Under the pieces are notes generated by a model. It ran no database searches. It worked only from the letters and a program-made list of their open reading frames with translations, and had not been told where the DNA came from. 64,000 bases of DNA, taken from NCBI GenBank assembly GCA_002900995.3, contig CM035315.1, forward strand, positions 1,664,708-1,728,707. The letters are read 5' to 3'. Positions 32,413 to 45,367 of the stretch are shown in pieces. The first letter of the stretch is position 1, and the number at the start of each line of letters is the position of its first letter. A program made the translations under genes and the position numbers. Origin of the DNA: Ganoderma boninense. Its lineage: Eukaryota; Basidiomycota; Agaricomycetes; Polyporales; Polyporaceae.

Positions 32413-32768
32413 GCACGCAGATGGTAAGTGACGAAGTGTGAATCAAAGGTGGCTGGCCGCAAGGATGAACGACGTGGCAAAGCAGAAGCACTGCAGCAGG
32501 GCTGGAGGAGCGCAAGAAACCAAACGCAGGCGGCACACGCGCGGCAGCTGCTCGCGTTCTGTCCACGTGCCTGTTCGCCACGCAGCACGTGGAGGGGTCG
32601 CGAGTGCGGGCGTCTATGGGAGGAGTGGACCCGATCATACCCCATTCGTCCTGTCGTAGCTGCACCTCCTTCCCCTTGCCCATTCCAACTCCTTCTTGCT
32701 TGGTCAAACGCAGCCTGGAACTTCGCGTTTACACGGAACATGCTAATTGCTCTACAGAAGTCCGCATC
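32413..32768. promoter_or_regulatory. Shared divergent promoter region of STN1 and ATG11
   Basis: Only 356 bases separate the STN1 and ATG11 start codons, which point away from each other. Both transcripts must start here or overlap. No clear TATA box is visible. Function is inferred from position only. Confidence 0.5.
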
Positions 32769-35700
32769 ATGATTCAACTATGTCGAGCAGAGGATGGTGC
32801 AGTTGTCCAGTTGGATGTCACGCTTTGGGACCTGGAAAGGTACGCCCCGGTGCATTAGCACACGCCTTCTACAATCAACTTCTGTCCCAGGTTGGACAAC
32901 CTAGAGCATTTCATTTGCGAGAAGACAGGGGTGCCACCAGAGGCAATCTGGGCCTATCTCTCAGATGGGAGACCCCTCAAAGGTGATAATGTCCGCGAGC
33001 TTGCGGGATTGGATGACCAGGTGCGCGTACTAGTACTCTGGTTGTAGTTGCCCGAGTGCTCACATCGCAGTAGACAATCTATGTCTTCAACAAGACTTAT
33101 CTCAACGCGGACCTTGAGCAAGTCCTGCATGCACTCCATTCCGAGCCACAACTGCAGCCCACCGTCGAAGGCACGTTCTGAAGTTCGATGCCGCTATTGT
33201 GATGCTCATATTCTCGCAGACACGATAGCTTCCACCCCTCCGTTCCGAATATCCCAGCTCGCAAGCAGCTACGTGCAGGCTGCACTCGCGCACGTCGAGC
33301 ATGTCAACCTCACCCTCACCTCCCTCCATTACCAACAACGTGCCCTCCGAATATCTTCCAGCGCTCTCGACCACCATGTGCTCGCGACTTCGGACGGCTT
33401 CGAAACTCTCGCGGCCATTGCCGAGCGCGAATTGGAGAAGCAAGCCAAGCTTCTGAGTGGACTTGACGCCGACCTGGAGATCGCGAGCAGGGTCAAGGTG
33501 CACAAGGAGTTCCTGAGCGCGTCCATGAGGAGTGCGATGGAGGCGGGGGCAAGGCACGGACATTGGGAGACTACGTGAGCAGGGTGAAGATGCAGCAGGT
33601 TGCCTCGAGCTGTTCCAAGACCCACGAAGAGTTGAAGACGCGTTTCGAAGACGTACAGGAAGCGATGGCGCGGTTGAGCCGGGGAGGAGACGAGGTTCGA
33701 CATGCGGTTGGGAACAATAGGTAAGTCCAGTTTGCACACTGCCACACGACAGCACATCAAATGGACTTCAGCTCCTTAGATGACGGGGAAGGATGTGCAC
33801 GCCGTGCACAAGAGCTCTGGGAGAAGTTGTCTGCGCTCAATACAACGGTTGAAAGTGAGTGGGCATCGTGCATGCAAACTGGATAGTGCTAACGCTGCGA
33901 AGGGCCAGGAGTCGTTCCTGAAAAGGCATTACAAGGTATGGGCTGTTGTTTTGGACCAGCCGAAGGCAATCTGATATGAGCGCAGAGTTCCGACAGCTTG
34001 ATGATGCTCTCCGGATAGAGGTCGAGCGCGTAACGGATGTCAAGGTGTGTTGGCTCGTCAGGTGTGGTCATAGATAAAACTTGATGGTGTCGCAGAACGC
34101 ATATACAGAGCAATGCATCTACACAATACGGCGTATCAGCGAGCTCAACACTGACCTAGTCACGATACCATCCGCGATGACCTCACTTCAGACAAGCTTC
34201 AGGGCCAAGACTAGCTTTTGCACACATCGCTCGTTTGCACAGCATGCTGTATGCATATGGTGCAACGGTTGTCGAGGTCGTGCGGCGGAAGGAGTTTGGT
34301 ATGCATCTTGTCCATTTTCATGTGTCGCGCTAAGCGATGGACAGCACGATTCTTCTATCAACGCGCTCAGAACATTCTTGAAGTTATGGCGAAGCTCTCG
34401 TGTGTCGAATCTCTTATTGGACGGTTCAAAGTAATTAAACAGTGTTCCAAGGTCCAACGAACGCAAGCGACGACAAGCATACAAGAATGAAGTGCAAGGC
34501 GAACTACCTTTCGACGTCAAAGCCATGGATGACGTCGTGCCAAACATTGACTTCTCCCCGAGCGGTTCGAACGACTCTCAATATTCCCTTGAGCGCACTC
34601 GACATTGACGGTTAGGCTCTGTTGCGACCACATGCTCCTCGCCCCCATCTGAATGGCGTTCTCTTTCTGCACATTTTTAGATTTCATGCACGTTCTCGAC
34701 GATCTGGAACACTTCGCGAAGGATGCGAAAGACCCCGCTGCGGAGGCATCTGTCCAAGAAGCTCGGTCGAAGCTCGATAAGCTCATTGGAAAAATGGACA
34801 GCCTCGAATCTGGCTTCGATAGGATTGCTGAGAGAAGTCGTGCGCCTGTGTGTTTCGACCACCGCGTGTTCCATGCTGACATATTATCCTGACAGTGCTC
34901 TCAACATCTCGACTTCTGAGCCACCGTCGCAGAAGTACGTTTTTGGCGATAAATCCGAGATCGCCATCGCTGACGAATAGTTAGCCACGGAAGATGAACA
35001 AAGCTTATGTCGGGATGCAGCAACAACTGCAAGAGTTGCAACAGCAGAAAGCCGAGGGAGACGCGGCACAGCGGCAAAGCAAGGCAGCACTGGAGGCTGA
35101 GATTGCCGCGCTTCGTGATTCGCTGCAAATGTCAGAGACCGCACGCGGACAACTCGAGCGAGACCTCCATGCCACTCGTGCCCAGCTCGAAAGTGAGGCC
35201 ACGTCACGCAGGATACTGGACGAAAGGAACAGCGAGATGTCGAAGGAGGCTGACGCTAAACGCGAGGCCCTGGCTCGTGCCCTTTCTGAGGCGACCGAGC
35301 AGACTCGAACCGCGGAGCTGCTCCGCCAACAGCTTACCCAAGTCAGGAGCGAATTCGAAGCCGTCAAAGAGCTCGAGACACGCAACGCAGACAAGGTCAC
35401 GCTGCTGCTTGAGGAACAGGCCAAGACCCTCCATCGACTCGAGGAGGCCCGCGCACGGGGCGAAGATCTCGAGGCACAGATCCACACGGCCCGGGGGGAG
35501 AGCGACGATGTAAAGCGTGCCCTCGTTGAGGCTGGTAAGGAGAAGGACCGGCTTCTGCGTGCGCAAGCGTCGGAGCATGACCGGCTGCTGCGGGACCACA
35601 TCGCGGAGGCGGACGGCGACCGTGCCGTGCTGGAACGTCAGTTCTCGGAACTCCGCGCCGCGGTCGAGGACTCGGAGCGCCAGCTCAAAGATGCGCGCGC

Positions 35701-37793
35701 GCAGGCGGATATGGCGAATGCGGACGCAGTGGGACTCAGGGAGGAGCTACAGCGCGTCGAGCACGAGCTGCGGGACACGCGGCGGGACGAGCGGACCGTT
35801 CGGGAAGACCTCCGGGCAGGGCGGGCGTCTCAGGCCAACTTCGAGCACAAGCTGGAACAGAGCGAACGGCTCCTTGCCCAGATGCTCGACGTTGCGCTTG
35901 CCTTCCGTGATGCGCACGTCAAGGCGCTCTCGAACGTGCAGGTCATGGTCGCACATCCTGGCAGTCGGGCTGTGGGGGCCGCAAATGGGGATTCGGGGCT
36001 CAGTAGCTCACGCCATGCCATCGTCGCGCATTCTGGGGAGCCTGCACCTATCGACCCCTCGGACCCTGCTGCCGCGTTGGAAGCCTTGCGCGGTTTTGAC
36101 CATGACCATTTCCTTGAGGCAATCGGTAAGGCGGGCTCGACGATCCGCAAGTGGCAGAAACAGTGCAAGGACTATCGTGAGCGGGCGAAGGGGAAGATCT
36201 CGTTCAGGAACTTCGCCAAGGGCGACCTAGCCCTCTTCCTTCCCACTCGCAATTCTATCTCGAAGCCATGGGCAGCGTTCAACGGTAGGCTCTCAGCATG
36301 TGTGATCGGTTCTGTGGCACTAGGCACTGACTGTCCGATATTTCTCCTTGACATGCTATGCACCCCTTGTTCGCCGCGGCCCGCCCTCGCCCCTGTCTCT
36401 GCAGTCTCCTTCCCACATTACTTCCTTCAGGCGACCGGGCACCTGGCAGAGCAGCTGAAGACTCGGGAATGGATCGTGGCCAGAATCACGTCTATCACGG
36501 AGCGTGTAGTAGATTCCAAGGTCCGTGGATTTCGCGTCTGTTTGTTCGTTTAAGCTGACCCACCGGAACTTTTCCTGTAGGATCCGGCCACGAATCCTTA
36601 TGGCCTTGGGGATGGCGTCAAGTATTATATGCTGGAGGTGGAAGACTGGACACAGCCATCATACCCTTCCAAGCGCCGAGAGTCATCCAGGAAGCTTCCT
36701 CTCATCGACCCACCTTCGCAGCCTATGACTGAGCCCCTTCCAGTTTCAGAGGCCATCCCGATCCCCGCTGCGCCCCCCGAGCCCGAAGTTGAGGAGTCCT
36801 TCAGTGCGACTCGCCCACCGACCTCGAGTTTGTTCCCAAGAAACCGTTCAGCGTCATCGCCTACAGCAGGACCTTCTTCCCTCTCACGCCTTCTCGCACA
36901 GGCTGGTCCGTCGGAGCCTCTCGGATCCTCCCTCGGCTTTGGACTGGCATCTGCCGATGGGAAAACCAGCTCGGATGAGACGCCCCCGTTATCCCACCCC
37001 CGCGTAGCCTCGCCCACGATAGCAGCCTCGCCGCCCGACCACGACGACCACAGTCCAGAGGCATCCCGAAGCGTGTCGCCCAATCTGCCAGTCTCGCACC
37101 CCGGTAGCTGCCCCGTCACAGCCACGAGCACAATCCCCAGTGCCTCCCCCATCGCCGACGCGGCATAGCAAGAGCCCAACTAGCCCTGGTGTCGGACCTC
37201 ATCCGGTAAATAACCACTTTCCGAGCCAGCCCTCCCCTCTCCGTTCCACCTCGCGCGCGTCTCGCGGGTCTTCCTCGTCGCGCTTCTCCAGAGCTATTCC
37301 CACCAAGGCGGTGCCGACCACTGCCATTACTGAGCAAGCCGTCTCGACCCTTTCGACAACACCGTCGTCCGCCTCTGGCTCGACCACGAGTGACCATACG
37401 CTTGGGGTCCGGCCTATACCTTTGGCGCTGAGCAATGGCAAAAGCACTTCGACGATCCCGTCACCGCAGGGGTCTCCTACGCTAGGCATGACGAGTGTCT
37501 TGACTCAGTCGCACAGACGGCGGACGACTTCATACCATCTTCCTAACCCCCGCGGCTCCACTGTGGGTTTATCATCCCCCACGGCCATTGCGGCTCCCTC
37601 CAGCCCATTAGCGGGTGCCGGGATCGGGGCGACTGCTAGTAGTCGCCTGGCGAGCCTCGCCAGCAGCTGGGGCGTGTCGTTCGGACGGCGACGGAGGAGC
37701 GAGCTCCTTGATGAGCAGGGGGAAAACGGGAGTGGACGTGCGCCAGGGGGCTCGAGTCCTATACCAGAGTCACCAACACAGGGTTCTGATTGA
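32769..37793 (+). CDS. ATG11: Atg11, selective-autophagy scaffold, several frame breaks
   Basis: Atg11 links cargo receptors to the Atg1 kinase complex at the phagophore site. Exon 1 (32769-32839) begins MIQLCRAEDGAVVQLDVTLW and continues in exon 2 (32891-33020) with the ubiquitin-like N-domain, AIWAYLSDGRPLKGDNV. Exon 3 (33074-33170) ends at a GC donor; the GC-AG intron 33171-33219 is needed to reach RISQLASSYVQAAL. Later exons contain MLYAYGATVVEVVRRKEF and RFFYQRAQNILEVMAKLS, then a 400-residue coiled coil (about 35000-36000). The family's C-terminal signature follows: KISFRNFAKGDLALFLPTRN, AFN joined to VSFPHYFLQATGHLAEQ, NPYGLGDGVKYYMLEVEDW. A Ser/Pro-rich tail ends at 37793. One-base frame breaks occur at G5 33545-33549, T4 34216-34219, C3 34586-34588 and between 37050 and 37140. 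The exon join near 34940-34993 is uncertain. Confidence 0.85.
33171..33219 (+). other. GC-AG intron in ATG11
   Basis: This 49-nt intron has donor AAG|GCACGT and acceptor CTCGCAG. Splicing here is the only in-phase way to join TVE to DTIASTPPFRIS. Confidence 0.7.
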
Positions 37794-40508
37794 CCCAACT
37801 CCGCCAGAGATCTCGCACACTTTCACACTCCTTCCTTTTACCTTTTCGTCGGTGGGTGGTCACCGCCACGATCCTTCCGCTCGTTCATAGTTCTCTTCTT
37901 TTACCGTGTTTTGCCTTTCCTGTACATCGCTGTCCGTTTGCTGCACTGTCCCTCTTGCTTTAGGTATCCAGATACTTCTCTTCTGCGATCTGCGCGCAAT
38001 CGGTAATTGAATGTGTTCCTTGCCGGCGCCTCGACTTGGAGCTGCCTTTTCCGCAGTGGGGTGTGCTTCGAATTCTATGTTCTCATCGTGTCTTCTGACA
38101 GCGTGTTTCATTGATCGATGCGCCCACATCCTAGTACAGTCTAGTGTGCTGCACGCACACACGACACTTCATTCACGGGAAATTGATACGTACAGCGCTC
38201 CGGATCGAAGAGTTCTCGAGCTCGTAAATTCGCCGATTGCGAGAGCATCCATGTCCTTGCTCGACTTCCCATCCACCACCCCTCCCCGCACTCTCATCCG
38301 TGAACTTCGAAACGCTGAGCATGGGAGAACGGTCCAGTTCTCGACCAGTTTTAGATCTAGAGCTGCTCCGAGAGCTTTCGTATTCACAGCGGGGTCAGAT
38401 TTATCAAGACTCATGAGCCGCAGTCGAACTTGGGTGCAGCTGTCAATATTCCCCTGCGGGGATGAATCAGGACGGTCTACGGTCCTTGACCACGATATGG
38501 CGCAATACACATTGACCTTATCTAGCTGAAATTCGAAAATTTGCGAGCATAGTAGTTGGTACACAAGAATGGACGAAAGGATCTTGACCGTGGAGCATTG
38601 GGACGATTGACTTGCAACTAGACCTACTGCCGCCTTGCACAGTTAAAAATTACTCACGTAGATCTTCCCGGCCTCACGCCTCATTAATGACTGTCTTCGA
38701 AGTGTGGGCTATGATCCGGATGCAAAGAACGCACAATAGCGGTCCTCTTCCCGATCGACACGGGCGGAGGATGTAGACGAACTATAGTAGCCCGGTGACC
38801 GGCGTTTTGCACACAGTTTCGCCGGTCAACAGGTCAGTTGCGCCACTCTGCATGGATGCTGCGTAGTCGTCAAGAATTTCTCCGAAGGCCGCCCTCCTTA
38901 TGCGCGGATGTATCATGGGAGGGATCGCCACGCTCGAGCAAGATGTGGAATTGATGTGGGGAGGCGACGAAATGGAAAAGTCTTGTCGGTGTAGTGTCTT
39001 GTGACCTGGGGTAGAAGCATTTGAATCGGGCCTAGGAAAGGTCTGAGGGTAAAGGTAAATAGCCTGAGTCTTTTTGTTCATGTATAGGTGCGCCCGCACC
39101 GTGATCGATCGCAAAGTCATGGCACGCGCGCCATGCATGGAGACAGTGAAGGGCTATTTATGAAGAGCCTCACTCCAGGGGACGGAGAGGAAATGTGCCT
39201 GAGAAGGGCTCGAGAAAGGCCATCCAAATTTCACCCACTGCCGCGACACTTACGGACGATCATGATCATGATGAATATGCAGGTTACCATCATGAGATCC
39301 TTCATCAACTTCCCGGTCCCGACCTTCGGCTGGTTGGCAGGTTGCTATGGTCGAGCCGAGCGGCGCCTGTAGTTGGCAGGACTCGTGCTGCTATCTGAAT
39401 GCAACTACGCATACGTCTGAGAGGAGGATGAGCTTGCGATACTTGGCGACATGCCGACATGCTCGACAGCTGCGATGGGGATTTTCGGAGCCTGCCAGGA
39501 GCGGCGCCGCGCCGAGTCGATGCGACACCCACCAAAACTAGAGGCCACCGTGACGCTGCAAGGTGACTCGACGGCCGCACACGCAGTGCCTTGAGTAGGG
39601 ATGCGGTGTTTAGGCGCTGAAACGAGCCATGTGCCATCAAACGTGGAGGAGGAAGCTGTGACTGCCGAAGCTGCAGCTGCGATTGCAAGTGCAGTCGGTG
39701 CGAAGGCGTCTATGCCTCGGACTTTGTCTTAGTCTGCAGAGTTTTATCTGGGGGCTCGGGTGGAGTGGTGAAGACCGAGTCGTTCGTACATGCCATTTTC
39801 GGATGTGTGGCTGATCTGCGTCAACTGCGTCGTGGGGCGTCGGGGCGAGCGCTCTCTCCTTGTCCTCGTCGTCTGATTCTGCTTCAGCTTCACCGTCGTC
39901 GTTTACTGGGGAACGTTCCACTCACCACGCGATGCACACCTTGTGTATGCGCGTCTTGTCGCGAACAGGACCATTGGCGCGTCGCCCGCAATCTTTGGAT
40001 GGCAGGGGCTCAGCCCGAGACATCGGACTGTTCAAGGAGAATCACGCGTCCATTTTTCAAGCATCTGGGAACGCACATGAAGAGCCGTGAACATCCTTGG
40101 CAGGCGCTTGACAGGCGCGCATTGACGACATGCATGGAGGGTCGACGGAGGGCCACCTGCTGGGATGGGCTAATTCCGGTAAGTGCGTATTCCTCGACGT
40201 ACTGTTTGCGTGTTGGGCAGAAGCATGGGGGAACGAGCATCATCGATTTTAACCTCAATGAACACTCTCCGGGTACGAGGGATGCAACGGACGCGGGAGT
40301 GAGATCGGGGCATGTGCATTCGTGCCTAGGGAGGAGACCCGGGTCGCTTGCCAGCCGATGCTAGCCGCCGCCGGCCAATGGTTGCGGGGCTGGAGTGCGG
40401 GGCAATCACACCGACGGCGAAACTGGGGAAACCCTGGAGAAACGAACCATATCGACCGTCCTCTCGGTCACCTGGCCCCTCCGTTCCCTCCTTTCTGATC
40501 TCCACTCG
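37794..40508. other. Gene-poor intergenic region
   Basis: No gene is recognised. A plus frame at 39195-39398 (RKAIQISPTAATLT, DDHDHDEYAGYHHEIL) and an acidic minus frame at about 39640-39921 (EAEAESDDEDKERALAP) are somewhat protein-like, but neither has a convincing start, splice series or family. They may be exons of unknown small genes. Confidence 0.4.
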
Positions 40509-40515
40509 TATAAAA
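40509..40515 (+). promoter_or_regulatory. TATA box of the sugar transporter gene
   Basis: TATAAAA lies 84 bases upstream of the start codon, followed by a pyrimidine-rich leader (CTCCTTTCGCGC...TTCCTCC) typical of well-expressed fungal genes. Confidence 0.6.
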
Positions 40516-40599
40516 CCTCCACGCTCCTTTCGCGCTTATTTCCTCCAGCTTCTCAGCTCGTTCCTGCTCCCGGCACATCTTCCGTCACGCCAATCAGCC

Positions 40600-42737
40600 A
40601 TGGCTCCCGGTGTCGCTGCGACCGCTGGCTCTGCCGAGGGGTTCATGCACCTCGTCGACCCCAACAGGAAGTGGTACAACAACAAGAGGTGCGTCCCCGT
40701 CCATTGACCTTGCCCCGGACTCTGCGGACTCTGTGTCTGTGTGGCTTACAGTCGTACCTTCGTAGGCTCATCACCCTCCACGCATGGCTGGTTTTGCTGT
40801 GAGTTGTATCCTATTCTCAATGTCCGTCATGTCTTCATTGCCTCTCGTCGGTTGTCAGCCTCATCACTTCGTCGACGAACGGTTTCGATGGCTCTTTGAT
40901 GAATTCCCTTCAATCTATGACCCAGTGGCAGACCTTCTTCAATAAACCCCAAGGCCCCACTCTTGGTCTGCTGAATGCTATTCAGGTGTGTACTTGGACT
41001 CTCCCCTGAACCTCCTCTTGTATACTCAAGGAATATCGAAGAACATTGGTTCACTCGCCGGTTACCCCTTCGCCCCTTACCTTTCCGACGGTATTGGGCG
41101 TCGGCCGTCCATCTGGATTGGTGCCGTTTGTATGTTGGCCGGAGCGGCTCTCCAGACGGCGTGCCAGAACATCCACCAGTTCATTGGTGCTCGGTAAGCG
41201 CTTTCGTGATGCTCACATGAGATGCTCCCCACTAAAGCTGCCATTCAGTTTCCTGCTCGGTTTTGGGTTGTCTCTCGCGTGTGCGTATTTGATCTCCAGA
41301 TGGCGATGCCACACACTCACGCTGTCCCGTTAATTATAGCAAACGCCGCCCCCATGTTGGTCACGGAGGTTTCATATCCCGTCTACCGCCCTCAGCTGTC
41401 GTCCCTGTACAACACGCTCTGGTACTCGGGTAACATCATGTGGGTCATGATTTCTTACAGAGAAATGTTCATCCCGCTGACTTGGGTGTGCTGTGCTTAG
41501 TGCTTCTTGGTCTGCTTTCGGTACAGCGCGTATCAACAGCAGTTGGTCGTGGCGTATCCCTTCCCTCCTCCAGGCCATCCCATCCTTTTTGCAATTCTTC
41601 CTGATCTGGTTCGTTCCCGAGTCCCCGCGTTGGCTTGTCAGCAAGGGCAAGGAGACCAAGGCGCTTCAGACGCTCGCTTATTATCACGCTGACGGCGATG
41701 AGAGCGACCCCCTGGTCCTCTATGAGTTCGAGGAGATCAAGGCTGCTATCAAGATGGACCGGGAAGGTCAGCACAGTTCTCCTTTGCCTCGCCAAAGATT
41801 TCTTAACTTATCATATCTCGCTCTACATAGCGAAGGATCGTGTCGGATGGTTGGCTCTTGTTACCAGCCGTGGCAACCGCAAGCGTATGGGGATCATCAT
41901 TGCCATTGCTTGGTTCTCGCAGTGGTCCGGAAATGGTCTCGTGTCCTACTATCTCAACCAGGTCTTCGACACGATTGGTATCACCGACACGGACATCCAG
42001 CTCCTTATTACTGGCATCCTCGCTATTTGGAACCTCTTTTGGGCCGTGTTCGCGTCTTTCCAGGTCGACCGCTGGGGTCGTCGCTTCCTGTTCCTCACGT
42101 CTGCATGCGGCATGACTCTGTTCTTCACCCTCCAGACAATCTGCTCAGCCCAGTACGCTTTGCATGGTACCCAGTCTGCCGCCCATGCCGTCATTGCGTT
42201 CATTTTCCTGTTTTATGCCTTCTACGAGTCAGTCTCTCTCCTCTTCCTGTGTCACGTCTTGCTAATGTCCGTTCTGCAGCCTTGCGTTCACGCCGCTCAT
42301 TGTCTCGTACACGCTCGAGATCCTCCCGTACTCGCTCCGTGCGAAGGGCTTCAACGTTTTCAACTTCACGATCTCGATCGCCCTCATCTTCAACCAGTAC
42401 GTGAACCCGATCGCGCTCAAGAACATTGGCTGGAAGTACTACGTGAGCGTCTCTGCGATCTTTCCACCGCACCCCCTTTCCCCTGCCCCTCGCCCTGGCC
42501 GGATGCTGACGGATATCAATTCTGCGCAAATTATAGATCGTGTACTGCTGCTGGCTCGCGTTCGAGACAGTGTACCTCTACTTCTTCATCGTCGAGACCA
42601 AGGGTCTCACGCTCGAGGAGACCGCAGCGCTCTTCGATGGTGAGGACGCGGCAAAGCTTCAGAAGGTTGCCCACCAGGCCGCCGATGTCCGCCACGAGGA
42701 CTACGACGAAAAGAGCTCCAGGCCTGAGGATGCGTGA
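40600..42737 (+). CDS. MFS sugar transporter (hexose/lactose permease type)
   Basis: Ten exons (40600-40688, 40766-40798, 40859-40985, 41042-41193, 41249-41280, 41340-41439, 41501-41766, 41831-42227, 42280-42442, 42537-42737) splice in phase to 519 residues with no frame break. The protein is a 12-helix sugar/H+ symporter of the plasma membrane. Visible marks are NGFDGSLMNSLQ at helix 1, YLSDGIGRRPSI (the D-x2-G-R-R loop between helices 2 and 3), PESPRWLVSKGK after helix 6, ASFQVDRWGRRFLF and VETKGLTLEETAALFDG at the end of helix 12. The central helix 7 segment (SGNGLVSYYLNQVFDTIGI) resembles lactose/galactose permease-like fungal transporters rather than yeast Hxt. The tail is acidic. The substrate is inferred only as a sugar. 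Confidence 0.92.
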
Positions 42738-44603
42738 GAGCCCCCTCCCTCAGCATTAGTGCTATTTTATTCCTCAGTCACGGCGTCGGATGGACGGGCG
42801 GATGGGCGGACGCAGAGGCGACTTGGCCTCGGCGCAGACACGTTTGGATGTGTGCGTGCGCATTGTAATAATAGCGATACCACAGGACGTTGGAGCTTCC
42901 CGCACTCTATCCATTGAGATCTCCTGACCTGCGTGACGTCGTCGTGGGTCGTATGTGTAAGTCAGTACATTTGGTTCTTTGCCGCTTCCTCCTATGTTAG
43001 TGTATAGTACGATACCTATTCAGTCCCTCGTTACCATCCGTTTGCCAGTCGAGAAGCGGCGCAAGTCCGCCATGACGCGCGCTGATCGCACACAGGTACG
43101 TCTGCATATGTTTAAATGGACCATCCTCGACTGGATGATCGTTGACCGCGCCTTCCAGTTAATATACTCCCGTGGTACCTCGTCGCTCTCATACATACGG
43201 TGCTTCTTCTTGCATTGCAGCATATAGAACGCGTGGGAGGTCGTTGGCGTCTGGAGCCAGATTGAATCCCGAAGGTTTGACAATCGGCGCGATCGTCCTC
43301 CCGCACTGGCCCCGCAATCCCATTGAACGTGGGTTCGCGGCGCCTCCAGACGGCTTCGCAGCGTCCTTCCCTTCACTGCAGACCGCAGCGAAGCACGTGG
43401 AACTTCTCAATGCCGCTTCGAACGCGGCCACGGGGCCTGCAGCATGTTAGGCACGTCGAAGGAGAGCCAGATAGGCTACCTCAATATACGGCGGGCTTCC
43501 AGCGGCTCGTCGTACTAGAGCCCAGTTCGATGTGGCTTCTCACCTTATCTTGACGGGTGCTTCTGTGCAGCAATAGCCTCATGTCAGCTCGTCATCGGGC
43601 TTTGGGAGGCGCAGCAGGGACACGGGGTCGTCTACTCACGTTCCTTGCCAGCATTGGCCATTCTGGCGTTGCAGGTCTATCTGGATGTTGTACGTGTCTA
43701 CAGTCTCGGCCAGGGCGGATGTGTCGGCCGCATCGCCATCGCTGTTACGAAGCCGAAGTCTCGAACGTCTTCCGCTCGGCCAAATTCTTGGCGAGACGGA
43801 ACACGGTCGCAGTTGCTGGGCGAGACATGGAATGTCCTCGGTCTGGCTAGGTTGGTAGACGGCCTAGGCACCGAATGCTTGGAAGGACGACGTCGCGGCC
43901 AGCAGCGTTGAGTACCGAGGAAATATTCGAGCTTGACTCGAACGGTCTCACTTGGTGTTCATGCCCGACGTGTTCCGTGATGGGACGGACATCCCTTGGT
44001 GACGAGCTGGAACGTGTGACCTCGAAGTCCTCAATGTCAGCCTCGACGTGGGTGCTGGCCCACTCTGCGGGATCATTAAGATGGCCGGGAGTATAAATTT
44101 GATGAAAATCGCGCGGTAAAGACTTGCATCGGCGACGGGATGTTTGGCTGGCGCCACTAGTAAAGTTGGGCACTGTTAACCTTTGCACCGGCGATGAGCA
44201 TGTTGTTGCCTCAGTGAAATATTAAGCTAGAGACCATACGACCTACGTATATGCTCAGGGTCTCTATGACTGTATGATGAAGTGAGATCGGCGGCACTGT
44301 TAGTATTGGCTCATAGCACGAGAAGAGAGCTATGGGCCCTCTACCACAGTCAGGCGGCGGGGCCGAACTGACTTCATGGAGTGCGCCGAGGTGGCAGCCT
44401 GGGACTTTGATTGAGCGACTTGAACGACTTGACCACTGGACACTGTGTTATTGAGCTGTTCTGCTAACCACGCTCTGTACCCATAAGCAGTTTACATACT
44501 TTGTCGGTGGTGGTGCTACTAGGGAGACTTCGGAAGCAGTGCCCGGGGTAGCGTGCTCGGTGTGTTTCCTGTAGATGTTGTCGCATAGGCCGGATCACAG
44601 CAC
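42738..44603. other. Intergenic region
   Basis: No gene is recognised. Open stretches at 43230-43450 and 43640-43911 on the plus strand and 43847-44188 on the minus strand lack family signatures. A donor-like GTACGT at 43096 and a TTGCAG acceptor near 43220 could belong to an unknown short gene. Confidence 0.4.
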
Positions 44604-44675
44604 AGCAACTTGACGCAGTGGAAGCGTGCAGGGCTCATAACCCTGAAGTCCCTAGATCGAAACTAGGAGTTGCTA
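44604..44675 (+). tRNA. Initiator tRNA-Met (CAT)
   Basis: The 72 bases fold as a tRNA: acceptor stem AGCAACT/AGTTGCT, D stem ACGC/GCGT, anticodon stem CAGGG/CCCTG around CTCATAA (anticodon CAT), and T stem CCTAG/CTAGG around ATCGAAA. An A-U first acceptor pair, three consecutive G:C pairs in the anticodon stem and the ATCGAAA T loop mark it as the eukaryotic initiator rather than the elongator. No intron is present. Confidence 0.95.
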
Positions 44676-44686
44676 TGATCGCTTCC

Positions 44687-44691
44687 TTTTT
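44687..44691 (+). terminator. RNA polymerase III terminator of the initiator tRNA
   Basis: TTTTT begins 12 bases after the tRNA 3' end, followed by more T-rich sequence. Confidence 0.75.
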
Positions 44692-45367
44692 GTATTTTCT
44701 TTTCTTCATTTGCTCCAGCCCACATTTTTGCTAGTTACTTCAATCGTCGGAGCAATGAAGTCCTCTGACCACACTCGGCTCCTTACAAGAGGAGATCCTA
44801 GGACTCTGCCGGGAGCGGCCCAGTGTACATACCTCATCGAGGGCGCTTGTAATTCTCGTTTTGACGACCGTCGAGTCTCGACCACGAGAAATGCCGCGCA
44901 GTCTGGGTAATCTCGAGTACAGGAAATTCATTTTATGTTACGATGTTTACGTACTTGAGCTTCTCTTTGAGAGGCCCACTAGGGGACAAGCATCAAGATA
45001 TCGAGGTCTGTCCCATGCCTCCACGCCTCCACTGACTCACAATTCAAGCTTCTCGACTGCCCCCAACTGCGACACGGTGATAGGTATAGATGATTTGTGC
45101 CAATTTACGTTGCCAGTGTGCATGCTAACGTCAGTGCAATTTCCGGCGAACTTGAAGAGTGTCTACACGAATGGCCAAGGTCGATCGCGGTGCGGTTATC
45201 TCGCGCGATAAGACAAGCCCAGGCATCCCGACAATCGACGGAAACCGGGTGAAGTGGAGCTCGAATCGCAAGTGAGTAAACTTTGCTTGGGTCTGCTTCT
45301 GAGCACGGTGCCCAACGTTCGTTGAGCTGTCACGGCCATCCTGTGAATCTCCTGTGAATCGCCGACC
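44692..45367. other. Intergenic region
   Basis: No firm gene is seen. A short plus frame starting at 45173 (MAKVDRGAVISRD...NRVKWSSNR) ends at a GTGAGT donor and could be a first exon of the next gene or an upstream reading frame. Confidence 0.4.
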
